Assembly (NCBI RefSeq): GCF_022790535.1
Contig: NZ_LOHG01000004.1
Location: 90,007 to 141,917, forward strand
Reading direction: 5' to 3'
Source: Pseudomonas maioricensis
Lineage (GTDB): Bacteria > Pseudomonadota > Gammaproteobacteria > Pseudomonadales > Pseudomonadaceae
Length of the DNA stretch: 51,911 nucleotides
Under the pieces are notes generated by a model. That model did not search any database, was not told the DNA's origin, and worked only from the letters and a program-made list of their open reading frames with translations. Within the stretch, counting starts at the first letter, position 1. The number at the start of each line of letters is the position of its first letter. A program made the position numbers and the translations under genes. This document shows, in pieces, positions 43,021 to 51,837 of the stretch.

Positions 43021-43576
43021 CAGCGGCACTCCAGTCGATCAGATCCATTTTTCGTTTCGCGGCCTTCATGTCGCGCAACGCTTGTCTTGGCGACGCTCGC
43101 CATAATCGGCAGGCTGCGTCGTAATGAATATGGCCCACGAGGGTCTGTGGCGTTTGGCGGGTATGTACGAACTCGATGCTGCCCCACTTGCCACATGAAA
43201 TCGTGCTGCTACGCCCCGAAGACATCAGAGTGATCCATTGGATCGGGATTTGCGAAATGACCCCGACGTCGCTCAACGCTGTTTCCAGGCTGATGTAATT
43301 AAACTGTTGGGCGCGGAGCCTCGCGGCGACATGAAACAAAACCAGACCAGAGTCAGGTTTTGCGGGCTCGAACAGATAAAGTCCACGGCAGACCCGGGAC
43401 AGGTATCCATCCGAAGCTGCGCGGCTCAATAAGGCCTTATAGGCCCCTGTGGAGATGTCAGGAAGCAATGCCCTGAGGTCGTCTGGCGTGAAAAGATAGC
43501 GCTCTGGAGTCGCAAATTGAGTCAACCGCTGTATCAATCGCCGCATGGGTTGAAGCGTATCGGGAGAAATATCCAT
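43007..43576 (-). CDS. AbiEi-type antitoxin (189 aa)
   Basis: An N-terminal winged HTH (about 20-65: YLFTPDDLRALLPDISTGAY, LLSRAASDGYLSRVCRGLYLF) is followed by the AbiEi C-terminal antitoxin region (FNYISLETALSDVGVI, then HYDAACRLWRASPRQALRDM). Type IV antitoxins of this kind bind their own promoter and neutralise the toxin without binding it. A 43-bp dyad lies seven bases upstream of the start. Overlaps the toxin gene by 14 bases. Confidence 0.88.
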   Translation of the reverse strand: MDISPDTLQPMRRLIQRLTQFATPERYLFTPDDLRALLPDISTGAYKALLSRAASDGYLSRVCRGLYLFEPAKPDSGLVLFHVAARLRAQQFNYISLETALSDVGVISQIPIQWITLMSSGRSSTISCGKWGSIEFVHTRQTPQTLVGHIHYDAACRLWRASPRQALRDMKAAKRKMDLIDWSAADELI

Positions 43577-43582
43577 GCTACA

Positions 43583-43625
43583 GACTCAACAGAAAGTTAC
43601 AACAAATGTAACTTACCGTTGAGTC
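43583..43625. promoter_or_regulatory. Nested dyad, probable AbiEi operator
   Basis: Outer arms GACTCAAC (43583-43590) and GTTGAGTC (43618-43625). Inner arms AAGTTACA (43594-43601) and TGTAACTT (43607-43614). Centre ACAAA. Each side is 8+3+8 with only the three-base links asymmetric. AbiEi proteins are known to bind inverted repeats in their own promoter. Confidence 0.7.
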
Positions 43626-43659
43626 CCCTACAACAACCTAAAACTTTTGGACGCATGAA

Positions 43660-44526
43660 TCAGCTCAGTACACGCCTGCGTACAAGCCCAAGCCGACTCA
43701 CCCACAACGACACCAGAATCAGCACCCCGCCAAAAGCCAGACGCCCTAACGGCTCGTTCTGGTTCCAGATCAGCAGATTGATCAGCAACCCGACCGGCAC
43801 ATGCAGAACGTTGAATACGGCCAGGGTACCGCCGTTCACAAGGCACGCACCTTTGTTCCACCAATACATACCCAACGCCGTGGAGCAAAACCCGAGGAAC
43901 AGCAGCACCGCCCATTGATCCGCTGCGTCTGGCAGACGCTGTGGATTGCCAAACATCAGGAATGCGGGCAATGCAATGATCAACGCGCCGAGATAGAAGT
44001 AGCCAAAACGCCGGTAATGTGGCAGGTCGCTGGGGTAGCGGGCGACCAGATGTTTGTACAGCACCTGACCTGCGGCGTAGGTGAAGTTGGCCACTTGCAG
44101 CAACAGGAAGCCGCCGAGGAAGTTGCCGTCGATGCCGTCCCAACGAATAACCCCGGCACCCAGTACGGCCACCAATGCAGCCACGAGCGCCCACGGGTTG
44201 AAGCGCCGATTGAGCGCATCTTCGATCAGGGTTACATGCAGGGGCGTGAGGATGGTGAAGAGCAAGACTTCCGGCACGGTCAGCACCCGGAAGCTCAGGT
44301 ACAGACAGACGTAAGTGATGCCGAATTGCAGCGCACCGATGACCAGCATGCCACGCATGAAGCCCGGTTCCACCCGGCGCCACTGGGTCAGCGGGATGAA
44401 GACCAGCCCGGCCAGCACAACGCGGATCAGCACGGCGAAGTAGCTGTCGACATGCCCTGCCAGAAAAACGCCGATCAGGCTGAATGAAAACGCCTGAATC
44501 AGCGTCACGATAAGTAGATAACCCAT
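43660..44526 (-). CDS. EamA/DMT-family exporter (288 aa)
   Basis: Ten TM helices in two EamA halves (about 5-135 and 145-280). The first half has the FITLTPLHVTLIEDALNRRFN-like stretch (actual sequence FTILTPLHVTLIEDAL) and the second GFCSTALGMYWWNKG. Metabolite exporter of the DMT superfamily, substrate unknown. GGGGAG precedes the ATG. Its stop lies 35 bases from the AbiE operator and both genes read leftward, so read-through into abiE is possible. Confidence 0.9.
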   Translation of the reverse strand: MGYLLIVTLIQAFSFSLIGVFLAGHVDSYFAVLIRVVLAGLVFIPLTQWRRVEPGFMRGMLVIGALQFGITYVCLYLSFRVLTVPEVLLFTILTPLHVTLIEDALNRRFNPWALVAALVAVLGAGVIRWDGIDGNFLGGFLLLQVANFTYAAGQVLYKHLVARYPSDLPHYRRFGYFYLGALIIALPAFLMFGNPQRLPDAADQWAVLLFLGFCSTALGMYWWNKGACLVNGGTLAVFNVLHVPVGLLINLLIWNQNEPLGRLAFGGVLILVSLWVSRLGLVRRRVLS

Positions 44527-44600
44527 GAGTGCTCCCCTGTGAAGGCGGCGACCTTAACGGGTTGGTGTCAGCGGTGTCCATAAAGCACGGCGAATTCCAT

Positions 44601-44687
44601 GTAGGAGCGCACGAGCTACGCGAGGCCGCGATGACGATGTACCAGAAAAACCGCTATCGCGGCCTCGCGTTGCTCGTGCGCTCCTAC
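44601..44687. repeat. Long REPIN with a private core
   Basis: Heads GTAGGAGCGCACGAGCTACG and onward (32 bases) pair with the right arm except for one mismatch; the core is not shared with other copies here. Confidence 0.8.
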
Positions 44688-44715
44688 AGAAAAGAATCTG
44701 CCCGCCTGACCAGAC

Positions 44716-45930
44716 TTATTCCTTACTCAAATCCACCAAAGGCTCCTGACGCACCTCGGTCGCACGCCCAGCCTGAATATCCTTGACCTTGCCCAGAGCC
44801 GTATCGACCGCGGCTTTACCCGCCAACAAGCTGTAGCTGATCTCAAACTGGCGTTGTTCTTTAGGCCCAATGGTCGGCACCAGATTCAGCGGCCGTTGAT
44901 AACGACGGTTGTAAGAGAAGCTGGTACCTGGCTCCAGCCCCGTCACATAGCCCTGACCTTTGGTATCGGTGTTTTTCCACAGCGAAAACACCGGCAACTG
45001 CTGGGTGTTGAAGCCCAGCGACACGCCCAGACTGCCGCCTTTGTTATGCAGGACTGCCAGGGTCTCGCCTTTGGCATCGCCGTAAGGCACTACGTTGTAG
45101 ACGGTTTCGTCATAGTCTGGCGTTGGCGCACGATAGGTTTGCCAGTCACCAAGGTCACCCTTGGCTTTCTCGTTGAACGGTGACACCTGCTTGACCGGCG
45201 CCTCGAAACGAGCGCCCTGCTCCAGAAACGGCGTGCTGAAGTTGCTGTGATACAGCGCCTGATATTCCTTCGGGTAATCCCCGTTGTTGGTCAACGTGTC
45301 GTTAAGCGTGAAACGGGTACTGCCCGCCTCGGTCACCAATTCGGTCTGCACCGAGAAATCGACCTTCTTGAACGCCTGTTCCTTCAGTTCGCCTTTCAGG
45401 CGGATCGCATAGGGTGGTTTTTCGTCGATGTGCAAGGTCACCTTGCTGGCCGGAATGTTCGCCGCGCGGCCGTGAAGGGTCAGCAGCTCGCCGTTATCCA
45501 TGCCCGGATGCCCGACCCACTCATAACCACAGCGCGTCACCAGCTCATTGAAGCCTTCCAGCCAGCCAAGACCGCCCCGGCCATTGAGTTCGATAAAGGC
45601 CGGATTGACGACTTCCTGCACGGGCGAGTCCCAGCCCATACGCACGTCACCGACAGATGCTTGCAGCACGTTCATGCCACGAGTGGGCACCACTGAAAGC
45701 TTCATCGTGCCATTGTCGATGTCGATCACGCTCACGCCTTCCTGCCGACCGCCATGCAGGGTGCGCATCGTTACGGAAAAAGGCTTGTCGGTTTTGACAC
45801 CTAGCTGGGCGCTGGTGATTTGCTGATTCTGGGCAGGTTTATCGGTGTCGAGCAGCACGTAGTCCCATGCGGCAGCCTGTGTAGCGACGGCAATCGCACT
45901 GAGGCCGAAAAGCCAGGCAAGAGGTTTCAT
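44716..45930 (-). CDS. Exported DUF4432 aldose-1-epimerase-like protein (404 aa)
   Basis: Signal peptide ending AAA-WD. The mature part is the galactose-mutarotase beta sandwich: PTRGMNVLQASVGDVRMGWD, HGRAANIPASKVTL, TLTNNGDYPKEYQALYHSNF and YVTGLEPGTSFSYNRRYQR. This is the DUF4432 group of the mutarotase superfamily. Its location in the periplasm and its sugar are not known. No sugar transport or catabolic genes adjoin it. Confidence 0.88.
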   Translation of the reverse strand: MKPLAWLFGLSAIAVATQAAAWDYVLLDTDKPAQNQQITSAQLGVKTDKPFSVTMRTLHGGRQEGVSVIDIDNGTMKLSVVPTRGMNVLQASVGDVRMGWDSPVQEVVNPAFIELNGRGGLGWLEGFNELVTRCGYEWVGHPGMDNGELLTLHGRAANIPASKVTLHIDEKPPYAIRLKGELKEQAFKKVDFSVQTELVTEAGSTRFTLNDTLTNNGDYPKEYQALYHSNFSTPFLEQGARFEAPVKQVSPFNEKAKGDLGDWQTYRAPTPDYDETVYNVVPYGDAKGETLAVLHNKGGSLGVSLGFNTQQLPVFSLWKNTDTKGQGYVTGLEPGTSFSYNRRYQRPLNLVPTIGPKEQRQFEISYSLLAGKAAVDTALGKVKDIQAGRATEVRQEPLVDLSKE

Positions 45931-46083
45931 TGGGGTAGTCCTTATTGGAATTATTGGGTTCGCTGCAGTATCGGGCCGAATCGGATTAATCGTTTCAGCT
46001 ACCGTCCGAGTCTAGTCAAACTGACGAAAAACAGGAAACGTAATTCGGAAACTCAGCACTGAAAAAAGCACGCACAAGAAAAA

Positions 46084-46118
46084 GCCCGATGCCCCCCCAA
46101 AACGGGGGTCTATCGGGC
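46084..46118 (-). terminator. Terminator of the azoreductase gene
   Basis: Stem GCCCGAT/ATCGGGC with an inner C5/G5 stem, followed on the minus strand by GGGCTTTTTCTT. It lies about 80 bp downstream of the azoreductase stop. Confidence 0.85.
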
Positions 46119-46197
46119 CATGCACCCAGGAGCGGGAGGTGCCAAAGGGAATTCGGTACAACCGTTGATTCAATGAAAAGCGCAGCAGTCGTTCAGA

Positions 46198-46797
46198 TCA
46201 AGCCACCTGTGCGAGTTTGGCGACGGCCTGGTTCATGCCTTTTTCGACAAAGTCACCGCCCATGTTCAGACCTTCAGCATGGACAAAAGTGACATCGTGA
46301 ATGCCGATGAAACCCAGCACCTGACGCAGGTACGGTTCCTGATGGTCCAGGCTGCTACCGGCGTAGATACCGCCGCGAGCGGTGAGGACAATGGCGCGCT
46401 TGCCAACCAACAGGCCCTGCGGACCGGTTTCACCGTATTTGAAGGTCACGCCAGCACGCAGCACATGGTCCAGCCACGCCTTGAGCGTGCTCGGGATAGC
46501 GAAGTTGTACATGGGCGCGGCCAGCACCAGTACATCAGCAGCAACCAGTTCGTCGGTCAGCAGATCAGAACGCTCCAGTGCTGCTTGCTCGTTGGCCGTG
46601 CGCTGATCAGCGGGCTTCATCCAGCCGCCCAGCAATGTCGAGTCCAGGTGCGGAACCGGGTCCTTGGCGAGATCACGAACCGTCACCTGATCAGCCGGAT
46701 GCGCTGCCTCCCACTGGCCAATGAATTGCTGAGTCAATTGGCGGGAAACCGAATCCTGCTGACGGGCGCTGCTTTCGATGATGAGGACGCGGGACAT
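46198..46797 (-). CDS. azoR: FMN-dependent NADH:azoreductase (199 aa)
   Basis: Flavodoxin-like fold with the AzoR family blocks: IIESSARQQDSVSRQLTQ (FMN phosphate loop), LVLAAPMYNFAIPSTLKAWLDHVLRAG and ALNMG-like ending EGLNMGGDFVEKG. Reduces azo dyes and quinones with NADH. The ATG at 46797 was chosen because family members start MSRVL; GGAG lies nine bases before it. Confidence 0.92.
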   Translation of the reverse strand: MSRVLIIESSARQQDSVSRQLTQQFIGQWEAAHPADQVTVRDLAKDPVPHLDSTLLGGWMKPADQRTANEQAALERSDLLTDELVAADVLVLAAPMYNFAIPSTLKAWLDHVLRAGVTFKYGETGPQGLLVGKRAIVLTARGGIYAGSSLDHQEPYLRQVLGFIGIHDVTFVHAEGLNMGGDFVEKGMNQAVAKLAQVA

Positions 46798-46949
46798 GAT
46801 CTGTGGCTCCAACGAAGAGATATGTGTTCGATGGAGTGAAGGTTAAGCGTTAACATATCGATTAAAAAGCGTAAAAAACTGCTACAAAGCATCTAATAAT
46901 TTGTTTTATTCAAAAGCTGGTTTACCCTGAAACCCTATCTCCTGACTGC

Positions 46950-47040
46950 CTGTAGGAGCTGTCGAGCACCGCGAGGCTGCGATAGTGATTTGCCTGACAC
47001 ACCGCAATCGCAGCCTCGCGGTGCTCGACAGCTCCTACAG
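46950..47040. repeat. Long REPIN with perfect 34-bp arms
   Basis: CTGTAGGAGCTGTCGAGCAC and onward is perfectly mirrored. The core is unlike the other copies in the window. Confidence 0.9.
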
Positions 47041-47080
47041 AATGCGATTCAAGTGAGAAAACGGCACACGGCTACCAGCT

Positions 47081-47395
47081 TTACTCGGCCTTGCAGGTCA
47101 GACTGATGCGCAGCTTGATGATGCTGCGGTTGAATTTGGCAGTCACGTCAGCGCTTTTCTTCGCGGCGACGGTAATGCGCCGGGTGCGAGGCGCTTCGGG
47201 GCCGTTGCGAAACACCACGCTGCACTTGGCGTCGACATCGCCGTAGTTGTTCACCGTGATCGAGCCCGTGTCGTAAAACGTATCGTGAGCGGTGTAGTCG
47301 ACTTGAACGCCCTCGTAGCTTTTCTCCACTTCGATGGGGTAAGCCCAGGCCGTCAACGGCAGCAGCGCCAGCAACACACAACAGATTCTGTTCAT
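47081..47395 (-). CDS. Small exported protein of unknown function (104 aa)
   Basis: Signal peptide (ending AWA-YP) and a mature beta-rich domain of about 85 residues (VQVDYTAHDTFYDTGSITVN, CSVVFRNGPE, CKAE at the end). Two Cys probably form a disulfide, giving an Ig-like sandwich. No named family. Divergent from the LysR gene. Confidence 0.78.
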   Translation of the reverse strand: MNRICCVLLALLPLTAWAYPIEVEKSYEGVQVDYTAHDTFYDTGSITVNNYGDVDAKCSVVFRNGPEAPRTRRITVAAKKSADVTAKFNRSIIKLRISLTCKAE

Positions 47396-47454
47396 CGGCA
47401 GTCTCCAGAAGGGATTGCAGATTAGGATAAAGCGCTACAAAAGAGGAGCACCAC

Positions 47455-48378
47455 ATGAAAGCCCCCCGCGTTACCCTCGATCAATGGCGAACGTTGCAGG
47501 CCGTCGTCGATCACGGCGGCTTCGCCCAGGCAGCCGAAGTGCTGCACCGTTCGCAATCCTCCGTGAGCTATACCGTGGCGCGCATGCAAGAGCAGCTTGG
47601 CGTACCGCTGTTACGCATCGACGGGCGCAAAGCCGTACTTACCGAAGCCGGTGGCGTGTTGCTGCGTCGCTCACGGCATCTGGTCAAACAAGCCAGCCAG
47701 CTCGAAGACCTGGCTCATCACATGGAACAGGGCTGGGAAGCCGAAGTGCGCCTGGTGGTGGATGCTGCTTATCCCAGCGCACGGCTGGTGCGTGCCTTGA
47801 CCGCTTTCATGCCCCAGAGCCGAGGCTGTCGCGTGCGACTGCGCGAAGAAGTGCTGTCCGGCGTCGAGGAGGTTTTGCTGGAAGGTGTCGCCGACCTGGC
47901 CATCAGCGGTTTCAGTATTCCCGGTTATCTGGGTACTGAAATGAGCAACGTGGAATTCGTCGCCGTCGCCCACCCGGAACACGCACTGCACCAACTGCAG
48001 CGCGAGCTGAACTTCCAGGATCTGGAAAGCCAGCTGCAAGTCGTGATTCGCGACTCCGGTCGCCAGCAACCCCGAGACGTAGGCTGGCTGGGGGCCGAGC
48101 AACGCTGGACGGTCGGCAGCCTTGCAACCGCTGCGACATTTGTCAGCAGTGGTCTAGGCTTTGCCTGGCTGCCACGGCACATCATCGAGCGCGAACTGCG
48201 TGAAGGTGTGCTCAAGGCGTTACCCATGGACAAAGGTGGCAGTCGTAACCCGACCTTCTACCTTTACTCCAGCAAAGACAAACCACTGGGGCCAGCGACG
48301 CAAATCCTCATCGAGTTGATCCAGACCTTTGACACCGCGCCACTGACCGCCGCTTTCGCCGCACCACAACAAGCCTGA
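47455..48378 (+). CDS. LysR-family transcriptional regulator (307 aa)
   Basis: N-terminal HTH (QWRTLQAVVDHGGFAQAAEV, SQSSVSYTVARMQEQLG, LLRIDGRKAVLTEAG), then a substrate-binding domain (about 95-295). GAGGAG precedes the ATG. The alpha/beta hydrolase gene starts 13 bp after its stop, so the two are probably in one operon and the regulator's target may include itself. Confidence 0.9.
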   Translation: MKAPRVTLDQWRTLQAVVDHGGFAQAAEVLHRSQSSVSYTVARMQEQLGVPLLRIDGRKAVLTEAGGVLLRRSRHLVKQASQLEDLAHHMEQGWEAEVRLVVDAAYPSARLVRALTAFMPQSRGCRVRLREEVLSGVEEVLLEGVADLAISGFSIPGYLGTEMSNVEFVAVAHPEHALHQLQRELNFQDLESQLQVVIRDSGRQQPRDVGWLGAEQRWTVGSLATAATFVSSGLGFAWLPRHIIERELREGVLKALPMDKGGSRNPTFYLYSSKDKPLGPATQILIELIQTFDTAPLTAAFAAPQQA

Positions 48379-48391
48379 CAAGGACCTGTCC

Positions 48392-49180
48392 ATGGCCCAT
48401 TTCGAACATGATGGCTGCTCACTGCATTACGAAGAATATGGCCAGGGCGCGCCCCTATTGTTACTGCATGGCCTGGGTTCAAGCTGCCGGGACTGGGAAT
48501 ATCAGATACCGGCGTTTGCCGCACGCTATCGGGTCATTACCATGGACATGCGCGGCCATGGCCGTTCAGACAAACCCCGGGAGCGCTACAGCATTCGGGG
48601 TTTCAGTGCCGACGTTGAAGCGCTGATCGAGCACTTGAATCTGGGTCAGGTGCATGTGCTCGGGTTGTCCATGGGCGGGATGATCGGCTTTCAGCTAGCG
48701 GTCGATCATCCTCATCTGCTGAAAAGCCTGTGCATCGTCAACAGTGCCCCCCAGGTGAAAGTGCGCAGCGCCAACGACGTCTGGCAATACAGCAAGCGCT
48801 GGGTGCTAGCCCGGCTGCTGGGCATGCAGACGCTGGGTAACGCGGTGAGCCAGAACCTGTTCCCCAAGCCTGAGCAGGCACAGTTACGGCAGCGCATGGC
48901 CGAACGTTTTGCACAGAACGACAAGCGCGCCTACCTGGCCAGTTTCGATGCCATTGTCGGCTGGGGCGTCGAGCAAAAACTGTCGCGCATCACCTGCCCT
49001 ACACTGATCATCACAGCGGATCGGGATTACACGCCAGTGGCACTCAAAGAGGCGTATACAGGATTGATAACCAACGCCAGGCTGGTGGTGATCAACGATT
49101 CACGCCACGCAACGCCGCTGGAGCACCCAGAGCAATTCAATCGGATCGCGCTGGAATTCATCGATTCAGTACAGGCCTGA
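48392..49180 (+). CDS. Alpha/beta hydrolase (262 aa)
   Basis: Oxyanion HGLGSS, D-M-R-GHGRSD turn, nucleophile Ser in GLSMGG, late Asp and His in ADRDYTPV and SRHATP. Resembles 3-oxoadipate enol-lactonase-like or esterase members; substrate unknown. Co-transcribed with the LysR gene. Confidence 0.88.
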   Translation: MAHFEHDGCSLHYEEYGQGAPLLLLHGLGSSCRDWEYQIPAFAARYRVITMDMRGHGRSDKPRERYSIRGFSADVEALIEHLNLGQVHVLGLSMGGMIGFQLAVDHPHLLKSLCIVNSAPQVKVRSANDVWQYSKRWVLARLLGMQTLGNAVSQNLFPKPEQAQLRQRMAERFAQNDKRAYLASFDAIVGWGVEQKLSRITCPTLIITADRDYTPVALKEAYTGLITNARLVVINDSRHATPLEHPEQFNRIALEFIDSVQA

Positions 49181-49316
49181 GGCGACCTGGCCATTTGGCT
49201 AAAGCGCTTTCAGGCTGGGCAAAAAAAGCCAAACGTGATTACCTTGTCGCCTGCATCGCTTCATGTGTCCGCATTATTGATCGCAGTCGAAACCACCCAT
49301 CAGGATCTAATGACCC

Positions 49317-49883
49317 ATGCTGAAAAAAATCGCTATCGCCGCCTGCTCCGTGTTGTTCGCCGCCAACCTCATGGCTGCAACACCTGCCAAGCCGACCCAT
49401 GTCGTGCTCGACACCAGCTTCGGCGCGATTGAAATCCAGCTCGAAGACCAGAAAGCGCCGATCAGCACCGCCAACTTCCTGGGCTACGTCGACAGCGGTT
49501 TCTACAACAACACTATTTTTCACCGTGTGATCCCGGGCTTCATGGCGCAGGGTGGCGGCTTCACTGCACAAATGATGCAGAAGCAAACCAAGGATCCAAT
49601 CAAGAACGAAGCCAATAACGGTCTGCACAACGTTCGCGGCACCGTTGCCATGGCCCGTACCTCGCAGGTCAATTCGGCCACCAGCCAGTTTTTCATCAAC
49701 ACCAATGACAACGCCATGCTCGACAACGGTGTACGCGACTTCGGCTACGCGGTGTTCGGCAAAGTGGTCAAAGGCATGGATGTGGTCGACCAGATCGTCA
49801 ACGCCCAGTCAGGCAACAAACAAGGCATGCAGAACGTGCCGCTGGATCCGATCTATATCAAGTCTGCCAAGCGCGTCGAATAA
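49317..49883 (+). CDS. ppiA: Periplasmic peptidyl-prolyl cis-trans isomerase, cyclophilin (188 aa)
   Basis: Signal peptide (ending LMA-AT), then the cyclophilin core: [15 protein letters not shown] with the catalytic Arg, [13 protein letters not shown], and [19 protein letters not shown]. Accelerates proline isomerisation of exported proteins. Followed by the hairpin at 49895. Confidence 0.93.
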   Translation: MLKKIAIAACSVLFAANLMAATPAKPTHVVLDTSFGAIEIQLEDQKAPISTANFLGYVDSGFYNNTIFHRVIPGFMAQGGGFTAQMMQKQTKDPIKNEANNGLHNVRGTVAMARTSQVNSATSQFFINTNDNAMLDNGVRDFGYAVFGKVVKGMDVVDQIVNAQSGNKQGMQNVPLDPIYIKSAKRVE

Positions 49884-49894
49884 CCTCGGACACA

Positions 49895-49933
49895 CCGCAT
49901 GAAATCAGCCGAAGCATTCCTGATTTCATGCGG
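49895..49933 (+). terminator. Hairpin after ppiA with 14-bp perfect arms
   Basis: CCGCATGAAATCAG and its complement around an 11-base loop, 12 bases after the stop. No T-run. Confidence 0.6.
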
Positions 49934-49995
49934 TCAGATCAGGGGAATATCCGCTCAGTAAGGAGAGCCTGCCTAACCCGTGGGCATCATTGCCA

Positions 49996-51828
49996 ATGTT
50001 CTATCGTCGTTTCGAAAAACTGATCGATATCTTCCGTGACGCCCCTACCGACGCCCCGCCCAACAAAGTTCTGGCTTTCTACATTTACTACCTGCGACAG
50101 GTCTGGCCCAGCTTCGCTGCACTGTTGGTGGTGGGCCTGATTGGTGCCCTGATCGAAGTCGCGTTGTTCAGTTACCTGAGCCGCATTATCGACCTGGCAC
50201 AGGGCACCCCCGATAAAAATTTCTTCAGCATCCACGCCGGCGAATTCATCTGGATGGCCGTGGTTGCGCTACTTCTGCGTCCCATTTTTGTGGGCCTGCA
50301 TGACCTGCTGGTGCACCAGACCATCAGCCCCGGCATGACCAGCATGATTCGCTGGCAGAACCACAGCTACGTGCTCAAGCAAAGCGTGCGCTTCTTTCAG
50401 AACGACTTCGCCGGGCGCATCGCCCAACGCATCATGCAGACCGGCAACTCGCTGCGCGATTCTGCCGTTCAGGCCGTGGATGCGCTCTGGCACGTATTGA
50501 TCTACGCCATCAGTGCGCTGGTGCTGTTCGCCGAGGCTGACTGGCGCCTGATGATCCCGCTGCTGGCATGGATCGCGGCCTATATCGCCGCCCTTTGCTA
50601 TTTCGTGCCCCGGGTGAAAGAGCGCTCGGTAGTGTCTTCCGACGCCCGCTCCAAACTCATGGGCCGTATCGTCGACGGTTACACCAACATCACGACGTTG
50701 AAGCTGTTCGCTCACACCAATTTCGAACAGCAGTACGCCCGTGAAGCAATCAGCGAGCAGACCGAGAAAAGCCAGTTGGCCGGTCGCGTCGTGACCGCCA
50801 TGGATACCGTGATCACCAGCATGAACGGCGTGCTGATCGTCAGTACCACAGGCCTTGCCCTGTGGCTCTGGACCCAGTCGATGATCTCGGTCGGCGCCAT
50901 TGCGCTGGCCACCGGTCTGGTGATTCGTATCGTCAACATGTCCGGCTGGATCATGTGGGTGGTGAACGGCATTTTCGAAAACATCGGCATGGTGCAGGAC
51001 GGTCTGGCCAGTATTTCTCAGCCTGTCAGCGTCACTGACCGCAAGCCGGCACCACGCCTGAACGTCGACAAAGGCGGCGTTAAATTCGACGGTGTGGATT
51101 TCCACTACGGTAACGGCAACGGCATCATTCACGGCCTGAACCTGGACATCAAACCGGGCGAAAAGATTGGCCTGATCGGCCCGTCGGGTGCGGGCAAATC
51201 GACCTTGGTCAACCTGCTGTTGCGCATGTATGACGTGCAAGACGGGCGGATCCTGATCGACGATCAGGACATTTCACACGTCTCGCAGGAAAGCCTGCGC
51301 GAGCAGATCGGCATGATCACTCAAGACACGTCGCTGCTGCACCGGTCGATACGCGACAACCTGCTCTATGGCAAACCCGAGGCCACGGACGAGCAATTGT
51401 GGGAAGCAGTACGCAAGGCCCGCGCCGATGAGTTTATCCCGCAGTTGTCCGACTCAGAGGGGCGAACGGGTTTCGATGCACAGGTAGGTGAACGCGGCGT
51501 GAAGTTATCAGGTGGTCAGCGCCAGCGTATCGCTATCGCACGGGTCCTGCTCAAGGACGCGCCGATTCTGATCATGGACGAAGCCACCTCGGCGCTGGAT
51601 TCGGAGGTCGAAGCGGCGATTCAGGAAAGCCTGGAAACCCTGATGCGAGGCAAAACCGTGATCGCCATCGCTCACCGACTGTCCACCATTGCACGCATGG
51701 ACCGCTTGGTAGTACTGGAAAATGGCCGCATTGCCGAAAGCGGCACCCATGCTGAGCTGCTGGCCCATGGCGGTCTGTATGCACGGCTGTGGCAGCATCA
51801 GACGGGGGGATTTGTGGGTATTGATTGA
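49996..51828 (+). CDS. ABC transporter, fused permease and ATPase, MsbA-like (610 aa)
   Basis: An N-terminal six-helix exporter domain (about 35-330) is followed by an ATPase with Walker A GPSGAGKST (about 395), Q-loop, signature LSGGQ (about 505), Walker B ILIMDEATSALD and H-loop AHRLST. A half-size exporter that works as a homodimer; the substrate (lipid, peptide or drug) is not determined. The ATG at 49996 is used; a TTG two codons earlier is possible and the nearest AGGAG lies too far upstream. Confidence 0.92.
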   Translation: MFYRRFEKLIDIFRDAPTDAPPNKVLAFYIYYLRQVWPSFAALLVVGLIGALIEVALFSYLSRIIDLAQGTPDKNFFSIHAGEFIWMAVVALLLRPIFVGLHDLLVHQTISPGMTSMIRWQNHSYVLKQSVRFFQNDFAGRIAQRIMQTGNSLRDSAVQAVDALWHVLIYAISALVLFAEADWRLMIPLLAWIAAYIAALCYFVPRVKERSVVSSDARSKLMGRIVDGYTNITTLKLFAHTNFEQQYAREAISEQTEKSQLAGRVVTAMDTVITSMNGVLIVSTTGLALWLWTQSMISVGAIALATGLVIRIVNMSGWIMWVVNGIFENIGMVQDGLASISQPVSVTDRKPAPRLNVDKGGVKFDGVDFHYGNGNGIIHGLNLDIKPGEKIGLIGPSGAGKSTLVNLLLRMYDVQDGRILIDDQDISHVSQESLREQIGMITQDTSLLHRSIRDNLLYGKPEATDEQLWEAVRKARADEFIPQLSDSEGRTGFDAQVGERGVKLSGGQRQRIAIARVLLKDAPILIMDEATSALDSEVEAAIQESLETLMRGKTVIAIAHRLSTIARMDRLVVLENGRIAESGTHAELLAHGGLYARLWQHQTGGFVGID

Positions 51829-51837
51829 GCATAGATC

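Noticed and set aside
43583..43625. Dyad considered as a terminator for the EamA gene
   Set aside because: The stem is not followed by a T-run on the minus strand, and its place just ahead of the antitoxin start fits an operator better; some termination cannot be excluded.
43628..44581. 317-codon frame overlapping the EamA gene in another frame of the same strand
   Set aside because: Arg/Gly/Ala-rich translation with no membrane pattern, while the chosen frame gives ten TM helices and a good ribosome site.
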